Of a DNA stretch of 6,592 nt, positions 1 to 4,417 are shown piece after piece; the stretch's first letter is position 1, and the number at the start of each line of letters is the position of its first letter. The stretch comes from Acidobacteriota bacterium (lineage in GTDB: Bacteria > Acidobacteriota > Terriglobia > Bryobacterales > JACQDG01). The stretch is from contig JACQDI010000720.1 in NCBI GenBank assembly GCA_016201195.1, positions 1-6,592 of the forward strand. Reading direction: 5' to 3'. Under the pieces are notes generated by a model, which searched no databases, was not told the origin of the DNA, and was given only the letters and a program-made list of their open reading frames with translations. A program made the translations under genes and the position numbers.

Positions 1-40
1 CGGCGAACAGCAGGCAAAAGCAGTATAACGACGTCCTCAT
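1..40 (-). CDS. 5' end of an exported protein (partial, runs off left edge)
   Basis: Only the first 13 codons are visible, reading MRTSLYCFCLLFA from an ATG at 40-38. A basic residue followed by a hydrophobic stretch (LYCFCLLFA) is what the start of a Sec signal peptide looks like, so the product is probably exported or a lipoprotein. The start at 40 is preceded by GGGAG with a 5-nt spacer. An alternative in-frame ATG lies at 52-50 and would add MGVI; it has AAGGA close upstream but would sit almost at the predicted transcription start. Nothing can be said about function. It lies in the same direction as the fucosidase but is about 230 nt downstream of it, with its own candidate promoter. Confidence 0.5.
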   Translation of the reverse strand, partial: MRTSLYCFCLLFA

Positions 41-61
41 AATGACTCCCATGATTCCTTC

Positions 62-91
62 AGAATAGTCGACCGCGGAGACAGAAGGCAA
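62..91 (-). promoter_or_regulatory. Candidate sigma70-type promoter for the left-edge gene
   Basis: On the minus strand TTGCCT (91-86) and TATTCT (67-62) are separated by 18 nt, each matching 4 of 6 consensus bases. The -10 ends 22 nt before the preferred ATG at 40. This is a pattern match only, in a stretch with lower GC than the genes. Confidence 0.25.
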
Positions 92-96
92 GCTAT

Positions 97-108
97 AGGC
101 CATGGCCT
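97..108. promoter_or_regulatory. 12-bp perfect palindrome AGGCCATGGCCT, possible operator
   Basis: AGGCCATGGCCT is its own reverse complement. It lies 5 nt upstream of the candidate -35 box of the left-edge gene, a position typical of an activator or repressor site. There is no direct evidence of binding, and short GC-rich palindromes arise by chance in GC-rich DNA. Confidence 0.25.
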
Positions 109-139
109 CCCAGGCAAGAATCACGGAAGACGGCAGTAC

Positions 140-259
140 CTACTTCAAATGGGGAGCTCCGAGGTCCGGCTCGAGTTCCTCAATAACGGCCAGCATCCGC
201 TCGTATTCCTGTTCGGTTTCAATCACGACGGGCAGAGGCTTTCCCAGCAAGCCGCGAGC
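140..259 (-). pseudogene. Remnant resembling the N-terminus of a HigA-type antitoxin
   Basis: Between a TAA at 262-260 and a TAG at 142-140 an open frame reads ARGLLGKPLPVV followed by IETEQEYERMLAVIEEL. The pattern 'LL-x-LPVVIETExEYERxLAxxExL' is familiar from the start of HigA-like antitoxins of the XRE family, which then normally continue through an acidic linker into a helix-turn-helix. Here the frame stops after about 12 further residues (EPDLGAPHLK) and no helix-turn-helix follows in any frame. The only possible start inside it is GTG at 226-224, with no convincing ribosome site. A truncated gene remnant is therefore the best reading; a chance frame or a small 28-residue protein are alternatives. 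No HigB-like toxin is visible beside it. Confidence 0.35.
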
Positions 260-271
260 TTACGCCACAGT

Positions 272-1567
272 TCACGTGCGCGGCCGATCGTCGCGGATGC
301 CCATCGTGTCCTGCCGCGGCTCGGAGGCGCACTCTACCGCCAATACCGACACGGGCGAATCCGGCGCCCGGGCCGGCAGGCCGGTAAAGCGCACCCGGAA
401 ACGCTCTTGCTGGAAGGGGACGTTCTTGCCGGTGGCCAGCAGGCGCGCCGACTTCACCTCGCTGCTGAGCCCGCCGATCGATAACTCCTCGCCCGGCCAG
501 AAGTGCACATGGATGTAGAGCGTGTTGCCTTTCCGAGTGAAGTTGGCGAACTGCGAGCGGTTCACCCGGCAGCGCTCGGCGCCATAAATGGTGTGGCCGT
601 TGCGGTCCATCCACCGGCCCACGGCGGTTAAAATGCGCACCGATTCCTCGGGAATCGAGCCGTCGGGCTTGGGCCCGATGTTGAGCAGGTAATTGCCGCC
701 GTCGCGCGCGCACCGGACGAGGTTGCGCACGATCTCTTTGGGGCTCTTCCACGCGTCGTCAGCGGCGTGGTAGCCCCAACTGTCGTTCATGGTCATGCAG
801 GCTTCCCACGCCCGGCCTTCCTTTTCGGGGACGATTCTCTGCTCCGGCGTCCCGAAGTCTTCCGGCAGCTTGGAGCGGTTATTGAGGATGATGTCCGGCT
901 GCACCTCGCGGACCATGCGGTTCATCTCGGCCGATTCCCAGCCTTCGGCGTCGAGAGGCCAGGCTACGTCGTACCAGAGGATATCGAGCTTGCCGTAGTT
1001 GGTGCAAAGCTCGCCCACCAGGCCCTGTGTATACTCGACGAATCGCTCCCGCGCGGCCTCGTCGCGCCCGCAGCGGGCGCCGTCGGGGTGGTGCCAATCC
1101 ATGAGCGAGTAGTAGAGGCCCACGCGCAAACCCTCGGCGCGGGCGGCGTCGAAATACTCCTTCACCAGGTCGCGGCCACAGGCCTGTTTCGGCGCGCAGT
1201 AGTTGGTGTTCTTGCTGTCGAACAGGCAGAAGCCCTCGTGGTGCTTCGAAGTCATGACCATGTACTTCATGCCCGCCTGCTTGGCGAGCCGGGCCCAGTC
1301 GCGCGCAGCGTTGGGCTTGGGCCGGAAGCGATCGGCCAGCTTCTCGTATTCGGGCACCGGAATGCCCTCGTTTTCCATCACCCACTCGTGGCGGCCGAGC
1401 ACGCTGTAGAGGCCCCAGTGAATGAACATGCCGAACTTGGCCTCGTGCCACCAGCGCATCCGTCGCGCGCGGTCCTGCTCGGCCGCATCCTGCGGCGCCG
1501 CCGCCAGTCGCGTCGCTACCGCCCCCATCGCCATCGCATTCAGGGCTTCACGCCGGGATAGCTTCAT
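272..1567 (-). CDS. Exported alpha-L-fucosidase, GH29 family
   Basis: Hydrolyses terminal alpha-L-fucose from glycans, probably in the periplasm or outside the cell. The 431-residue product begins MKLSRREALNAMAMGAVATR and then LAAAP: an SRREAL twin-arginine-like motif and a short hydrophobic stretch, so Tat export is likely. The GH29 catalytic barrel follows: WHEAKFGMFIHWG (residues 40-52), KHHEGF (108-113), LYYSLMDWH (151-159), and DILWYD (195-200), whose Asp200 is in the place of the family nucleophile. NYLLNIGPKPDG (292-303) marks the end of the barrel, then a small beta domain to about 418. The ATG at 1567 is chosen because GGAGG lies 6 nt upstream and it gives the signal peptide directly; an upstream in-frame ATG at 1600 would add 11 residues in front of it. 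The final dozen residues (DTMGIRDDRPRT) run past the usual domain end. The acid/base residue, which varies in GH29, was not assigned. Confidence 0.93.
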   Translation of the reverse strand: MKLSRREALNAMAMGAVATRLAAAPQDAAEQDRARRMRWWHEAKFGMFIHWGLYSVLGRHEWVMENEGIPVPEYEKLADRFRPKPNAARDWARLAKQAGMKYMVMTSKHHEGFCLFDSKNTNYCAPKQACGRDLVKEYFDAARAEGLRVGLYYSLMDWHHPDGARCGRDEAARERFVEYTQGLVGELCTNYGKLDILWYDVAWPLDAEGWESAEMNRMVREVQPDIILNNRSKLPEDFGTPEQRIVPEKEGRAWEACMTMNDSWGYHAADDAWKSPKEIVRNLVRCARDGGNYLLNIGPKPDGSIPEESVRILTAVGRWMDRNGHTIYGAERCRVNRSQFANFTRKGNTLYIHVHFWPGEELSIGGLSSEVKSARLLATGKNVPFQQERFRVRFTGLPARAPDSPVSVLAVECASEPRQDTMGIRDDRPRT

Positions 1568-1573
1568 GATCGT

Positions 1574-1578
1574 CCTCC
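1574..1578 (-). promoter_or_regulatory. Shine-Dalgarno GGAGG of the fucosidase
   Basis: GGAGG lies 6 nt before the ATG at 1567. It decides the start, since the upstream ATG at 1600 lies on the far side of it. Confidence 0.7.
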
Positions 1579-1588
1579 GCTGTAGTTG

Positions 1589-1605
1589 ATTCGCGTTCAT
1601 TCGCG
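1589..1605. repeat. Short direct repeat ATTCGCG-ttc-ATTCGCG
   Basis: Two copies of ATTCGCG (1589-1595 and 1599-1605) are spaced 10 bp apart in the divergent gap between the fucosidase and rpiB. A 10-bp period puts both copies on one face of the helix, as for paired protein sites. A dispersed intergenic repeat is the other reading. Confidence 0.4.
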
Positions 1606-1620
1606 GCCATCAGCCCATGT

Positions 1621-1626
1621 TACAAT
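1621..1626 (+). promoter_or_regulatory. Candidate -10 box TACAAT of the rpiB operon
   Basis: TACAAT matches 5 of 6 consensus bases and lies 20 nt before the rpiB start. The best -35 candidate, TTCATT (1596-1601), has a long 19-nt spacer and overlaps the ATTCGCG repeat. A -10 of the same sequence precedes the small gene at 5545. Confidence 0.35.
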
Positions 1627-1635
1627 GACGCGGCC

Positions 1636-1641
1636 AGGAGG
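1636..1641 (+). promoter_or_regulatory. Shine-Dalgarno AGGAGG of rpiB
   Basis: A consensus AGGAGG sits 5 nt before the ATG at 1647 and fixes that start. Confidence 0.8.
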
Positions 1642-1646
1642 AGTAC

Positions 1647-2087
1647 ATGCGCGTTGCGGTGGGCGCGGATCACGGGGGATTTTCGCTAAAGGACGAAATC
1701 GCGCAGTGCTTGCGGAAGGCCGGCCACGAGCCGCTCGATTTGGGCGCCCACACCTACGATGCCGACGACGACTACCCCGACTTCGCGCGCGCGGTGGCCC
1801 AGGCCGTGGCGGGCGGGCAAACCGAGCGCGGCATCCTTATCTGCGGCAGCGGCGTGGGCGCCTCTGTCGCCGCCAATAAGTTCCGCGGCGTCCGCGCCGG
1901 CCTTTGCCACGACACCTACTCAGCCCACCAGGGCGTCGAGCACGACGACATGAACGTGCTCTGCCTCGGCGCCCGGATCATCGGTCCGGCGGTGGCGGTG
2001 GAGTTGGTGCTGGCCTTTGTGGGCGCCCGCTTTTCGGGCGAGGAACGCCACGCCCGCCGTCTGAAGAAGGTTCTCTCCTTCGAGTAA
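1647..2087 (+). CDS. rpiB: Ribose-5-phosphate isomerase B
   Basis: Interconverts ribose 5-phosphate and ribulose 5-phosphate in the cytosolic non-oxidative pentose phosphate pathway. The 146-residue length is normal for the RpiB/LacAB family. Visible signatures are GADHGG (6-11, phosphosugar-binding Asp8 and His9), CGSGVG (66-71) with the catalytic Cys66, AANK (75-78), CHDTYSAHQG (87-96), and HDDMNVLCLG (99-108) with His99, which together match the E. coli RpiB active-site positions. The CGSGVG form, rather than the commoner CGTGIG, occurs in a well-populated branch of the family. An ideal ribosome site precedes the start. The stop codon overlaps the start of the next gene as TAATG, so the two are cotranscribed and probably translationally coupled. 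Some family members act on allose or galactose phosphates; the neighbours do not favour that. Confidence 0.95.
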   Translation: MRVAVGADHGGFSLKDEIAQCLRKAGHEPLDLGAHTYDADDDYPDFARAVAQAVAGGQTERGILICGSGVGASVAANKFRGVRAGLCHDTYSAHQGVEHDDMNVLCLGARIIGPAVAVELVLAFVGARFSGEERHARRLKKVLSFE

Positions 2088-2728
2088 TGCCCCCGGTTCT
2101 CTACCTGCACGGGTTTGCCTCCGGACCCACCTCCAGCAAGGGAGTCTTCTTTCAGCAGCGCTTCGCTGCGCGGGGCGTCGAGGTGGACCTCCCGGACCTC
2201 ACTAGCGGCGACTTCGAGCACCTCACCCTCACCGGCCAGCTCGAAGTCATCGATCGCTGCGTTTCCGAGCGAAGGCCGGCGGTGATCATCGGCTCGAGCC
2301 TCGGTGGCTACCTGGCGGCGCTCTACGCGGCGCGCCACCCCGGCGTGTTCCGCGCGCTCGTCCTGCTGGCCCCGGGTTTCGGCTTCGCCCGCCGCTGGCC
2401 CGAATCCCTCGGCGGCGAAGAGGTCGGGCGGTGGCGCGAGCGCGGCTGGCGTGAAGTGTATCACTACGGCCTGAAGCGCTCCTGCCGCCTCAGCTCCCAG
2501 TTGCTCGAAGACGGCCTCCGCTACGAGGATTACCCCGATGTTCAGGACCCCACGCTGGTGATCCACGGCGCCCGGGATGACGTCGTCGATCCCGGCTTTT
2601 CCCGCGAGTTTGCTCGCACACGTCCGAACGTCACGTTGCACCTGCTCGATTCCGACCACCAGTTGCTGGATGTGCTCGATCGGATCTGGGAGCTGGTCGA
2701 GGTGTTCCTCACGTCGCAGGGGGCATAA
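2087..2728 (+). CDS. YqiA/UPF0227-like alpha/beta-hydrolase (esterase)
   Basis: Predicted small cytosolic serine esterase of 213 residues. It opens with a strand and oxyanion loop, LYLHGFASGP (5-14), typical of the YqiA group. The nucleophile elbow is GSSLGG (69-74) with Ser71. The acid lies in IHGARDDVVD (159-168), probably Asp164, and the histidine in DSDHQLL (188-194), His191. No lid domain or signal peptide is evident. The start is the ATG at 2087 sharing one base with the rpiB stop (TAATG); an upstream extension in this frame would run through rpiB and lacks any family match. There is no good Shine-Dalgarno, consistent with coupling to rpiB translation. The natural substrate is unknown; YqiA acts on short acyl esters. 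Nothing visible ties it chemically to RpiB. Confidence 0.85.
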   Translation: MPPVLYLHGFASGPTSSKGVFFQQRFAARGVEVDLPDLTSGDFEHLTLTGQLEVIDRCVSERRPAVIIGSSLGGYLAALYAARHPGVFRALVLLAPGFGFARRWPESLGGEEVGRWRERGWREVYHYGLKRSCRLSSQLLEDGLRYEDYPDVQDPTLVIHGARDDVVDPGFSREFARTRPNVTLHLLDSDHQLLDVLDRIWELVEVFLTSQGA

Positions 2729-2733
2729 CGTTA
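2726..2733. other. Palindrome TAACGTTA holding both convergent stop codons
   Basis: The octamer TAACGTTA reads the same on both strands. The plus-strand TAA (2726-2728) ends the esterase and the minus-strand TAA (2733-2731) ends the HEPN gene, leaving a 2-nt gap. No hairpin terminator with a T-run separates the two convergent genes. Confidence 0.7.
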
Positions 2734-3132
2734 GGCCAGTCCCTTGATGCGCTCAACGATTGTGTGACGTCCTTCAGGGGATAGCGCGATAAAGCGATCC
2801 AGCTCAGTGCGAGCCAACCGATAAGCGTGGTTGCTTTCCCGGGGGCCGACAAAACGGCTCATTTGGTAGTCCGCCTCATTGCGCCTGTTTCGGAGATCTC
2901 TCAGAGCAGCGCCGATTGCATCCGCTTCGCGATGCTTAGTATCCATGAGACAACGGACCAGCCGCCCGTGGTCCTTGGCATTCCGGTCAAAGGGGACGCC
3001 GTGAGAGGAGAGAAAATCGACCAGGACATTGTAAAGCGCGTAGTAAGACCGCCCGATGGAGGTCCGTCGCTCCGCCTCAGAAACAGAACCTTCGAGCCGT
3101 TTCGCAACCTCGAGAAAGTCGGCCGCGTTCAT
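2731..3132 (-). CDS. HEPN-fold protein (UPF0332-like), possible toxin or RNA-targeting component
   Basis: A 133-residue, mostly helical protein. The central helix SIGRSYYALYNVLVDFL (25-41) matches the 'ARSxYYAxF' helix of HEPN/UPF0332 proteins, and the fourth-helix motif LRDLRNRRNEADY (77-89) matches the 'LRxxRNxADY' signature where catalytic HEPN RNases carry Rx4-6H. This ADY branch lacks that histidine, so ribonuclease activity is not assured. An Rx4H string does occur earlier, at RNAKDH (50-55), but in the loop where UPF0332 proteins have a conserved His, so it may be fortuitous. The gene begins 11 nt after the stop of the 114-aa gene upstream and has no Shine-Dalgarno, pointing to translational coupling. 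GC is lower than in the flanking genes. HEPN proteins often pair with a partner protein as toxin-antitoxin or defence units; that role here is inferred from layout only. Confidence 0.75.
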   Translation of the reverse strand: MNAADFLEVAKRLEGSVSEAERRTSIGRSYYALYNVLVDFLSSHGVPFDRNAKDHGRLVRCLMDTKHREADAIGAALRDLRNRRNEADYQMSRFVGPRESNHAYRLARTELDRFIALSPEGRHTIVERIKGLA

Positions 3133-3143
3133 GGATCAGAGGA

Positions 3144-3488
3144 CTACTCGAACTGGTACCTAAAGGAAATCTGAAAGCGCTCCTCAACAGGCATGCGCTG
3201 GTATAGCGCCTCTTGCAGGGCGTAGTACGATTTCACCGCGTCATCCACCGATTCGCGGGTCGTGATGGTGAAGCAAATCGTTGTGAGGTCCTCGTCTTCA
3301 GGATCTTCCGCCACGTCCACGTTCAACGCGCTCATGGCCGGCACCGCCTGGTGCACGATCTCCCGTGTGAGACCTACCGCCTGGGACAACCCTTTGGCTT
3401 GAGCAAACTGCTCCGCCGCCGGGGTGATCACCTCCGTGATGACGCTGGGTTCGCTCACTTTTTTCTGTTGGGCGGCCGTGCCTTGCAT
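3144..3488 (-). CDS. Unrecognised 114-aa protein, partner of the HEPN gene
   Basis: I do not recognise a family. The product is soluble, with no signal peptide or membrane segment. Residues 1-12 are polar, 17-50 look helical (TEVITPAAEQFAQA; GLTREIVHQAV), then NVDVAEDPEDEDL (56-68), an acidic turn, leads to a beta strand TTICFTITT (69-77). A helix (SVDDAVKSYYALQEALYQRM, 80-99) and a closing strand RFQISFRYQFE (104-114) follow. No helix-turn-helix and no MNT nucleotidyltransferase GSxxxG motif is visible, so it is not the classical MNT partner of HEPN proteins. The ATG at 3488 is the first possible start, since an in-frame TAA lies two codons upstream; it has no Shine-Dalgarno. It is first in a two-gene unit with the HEPN gene and could be its antitoxin or adaptor. 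Confidence 0.7.
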   Translation of the reverse strand: MQGTAAQQKKVSEPSVITEVITPAAEQFAQAKGLSQAVGLTREIVHQAVPAMSALNVDVAEDPEDEDLTTICFTITTRESVDDAVKSYYALQEALYQRMPVEERFQISFRYQFE

Positions 3489-3496
3489 ACCAACTT

Positions 3497-3525
3497 AGCC
3501 TAATATCCAGGCTGTGGTATGTCAA
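3497..3525 (-). promoter_or_regulatory. Promoter of the HEPN module (consensus -35, leaderless layout)
   Basis: On the minus strand a perfect -35, TTGACA (3525-3520), is followed after exactly 17 nt by TAGGCT (3502-3497), 3 of 6 for a -10. Transcription would start near 3490, only a base or two before the ATG at 3488. There is no ribosome site, so a leaderless message is likely if this promoter is used. Confidence 0.45.
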
Positions 3526-3620
3526 GCACCCCCGCAATCCAAATCGGCCGGTGCCAGAAAAGCCTATAGCCCCAATGTTAACCGCCACCTCCAGACTATC
3601 ACCGCGTCCGCCTGCCGAAC

Positions 3621-3670
3621 CGGTCACGTGTTGAAAGCAAAGGAGATAAAGTCGAAAAACGCCGTGACCG
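3621..3670. other. 8-bp inverted repeat behind the LolA-like gene
   Basis: CGGTCACG (3621-3628) and CGTGACCG (3663-3670) are perfect inverted copies separated by 34 nt. The right arm abuts the stop codon of the LolA-like gene (TTA at 3671 on the plus strand). Neither strand has a T-run after the second arm, so this is not a standard intrinsic terminator. It could be an mRNA 3' stem or a boundary of the low-GC islet. The rest of the gap 3489-3662 holds no gene that I can support. Confidence 0.4.
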
Positions 3671-4417
3671 TTACTTGAACTGGATCGTCGTCTCCGCCGT
3701 GAACCGCTTGTACTCGTCATACCGGATGGTCAGGCGCACGCGCTGGGGGCCGCTGCGAAAGTGCAAGGTGTCGTCGGCGATGGTGCGCACCGGAAACCAG
3801 TAGACGCCGTCGATCGGCCGGTAGAGGGTGGTGAAGTGCGGGAACAGGTTCTCGCCCTTGCTGCGGTAGATCTGGGGGACCGGGCGGCCCTCGGCACGGA
3901 CGATCTGCAGTTCTTTCTCGCTCACCCAGATCATCCCGTCGAACAAGCGCTGGCCGTCCAGGATCTGGCGCGGCGTGAGGCGATAGACGAAACAGTCCAT
4001 GCCGTCCATGGCTTCCCGACCCTGAAACTTCACACCGTATAGGGGGAGCTCGTCGCGGGTGAGGACGAACGGCTTGACCTCGCGCACGTCGCGGAAATCT
4101 TCGTCGGTGAGTCTCAGGTTTTTCAGGCTCATCCAGGGCCGGCCCACGAGGATCTCGGTGCGCTCCTGCTTGGGCGAGAAGATAACGTCGCGGACCTCAC
4201 GGTAGCTACCCACCTCGCCGCCGCGCGGGTCCAGCTCCTGGAAGAGAACCGCCTGGCGGTAGGTGTAGTGGTCGCGGGCGGCTTTGGATTCGCCTGCCTT
4301 GGCGGCGATTTGCCGCACCACGTCGCCCGGCGGCTCTTGTGCGGGCAGCACCGCTGCCAGCAGCGCCGTCAGGGCCACTAGCCAAACTCGGGTAAGATAG
4401 TTCGATGCCCCGCGCAT
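3671..4417 (-). CDS. Exported LolA-like (outer-membrane lipoprotein-sorting type) protein
   Basis: A 248-residue exported protein. MRGASNYLTRVWLVALTALL and AAVLPAQ (1-27) form a clear Sec signal peptide, with cleavage likely after PAQ. The mature part is beta-rich, with features of the LolA/RseB-like fold seen in many acidobacterial proteins: DHYTYRQAVLFQEL (residues 48-61), DVIFSPKQERTE, GMDCFVYRLTP, GMIWVSEKELQIVR, ENLFPHFTTLYRPIDGVYWF and a final IRYDEYKRF. The order 'cofactor-like strand, GxIWV, QIVRxxG, DGxYWFP' is a family habit rather than a catalytic motif. The precise role is unknown; LolA-fold proteins bind acyl chains or lipoproteins in the periplasm. The frame stays open 61 codons upstream, but that stretch is Arg/Pro-rich antisense to the CAAX gene. 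The chosen start overlaps the divergent CAAX start by 13 bp; a GTG at 4378 is an alternative but would remove the basic end of the signal peptide. Confidence 0.75.
   Translation of the reverse strand: MRGASNYLTRVWLVALTALLAAVLPAQEPPGDVVRQIAAKAGESKAARDHYTYRQAVLFQELDPRGGEVGSYREVRDVIFSPKQERTEILVGRPWMSLKNLRLTDEDFRDVREVKPFVLTRDELPLYGVKFQGREAMDGMDCFVYRLTPRQILDGQRLFDGMIWVSEKELQIVRAEGRPVPQIYRSKGENLFPHFTTLYRPIDGVYWFPVRTIADDTLHFRSGPQRVRLTIRYDEYKRFTAETTIQFK
4393..4398 (+). promoter_or_regulatory. Weak candidate -10 (TAAGAT) for the CAAX protease gene
   Basis: TAAGAT matches 4 of 6 consensus bases and ends 6 nt before the ATG at 4405, inside the signal-peptide codons of the opposite gene. No -35 is visible at the proper distance. 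Confidence 0.2.

Noticed and set aside
102..518. Plus-strand frames near the left edge (102-518 and 149-484)
   Set aside because: Mostly antisense to the fucosidase, Ser/Arg-rich, without a ribosome site or family motif.
219..752. 177-codon minus-strand frame overlapping the fucosidase 3' half
   Set aside because: Arg/Pro/Ala-rich shifted reading of the fucosidase; no domain.
767..1561. 264-codon open frame on the plus strand inside the fucosidase
   Set aside because: Antisense to a clearly conserved GH29 gene; low-complexity Val/Gly/Ala/His translation with no motif. It is a product of the high third-position GC of the real gene.
1916..2659. 247-codon minus-strand frame across rpiB and the esterase
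   Set aside because: Antisense to two well-supported genes and shows no recognisable motif.
2839..2983. RNKDH-type Rx4H string of the HEPN protein (residues 50-55) as its RNase site
   Set aside because: It falls in the loop before the third helix rather than at the fourth helix where the catalytic Rx4-6H of HEPN RNases lies, so it is not counted as an active site.
3148..3167. CRISPR or phage-defence locus around the HEPN gene
   Set aside because: No spaced direct repeats, no cas gene and no nuclease motif are present anywhere in the window; only the HEPN pair itself is left as a candidate.
3640..3647. Strong Shine-Dalgarno AAGGAGAT on the plus strand
   Set aside because: The only start codon downstream (GTG at 3664) is too far away and opens a four-codon frame.
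3298..3720. 140-codon minus-strand frame bridging the HEPN partner and the gap behind it
   Set aside because: Begins in the LolA-like gene, crosses the gap and ends in an out-of-frame reading of the 114-aa gene; Ser/Arg/Gly-rich with no motif.
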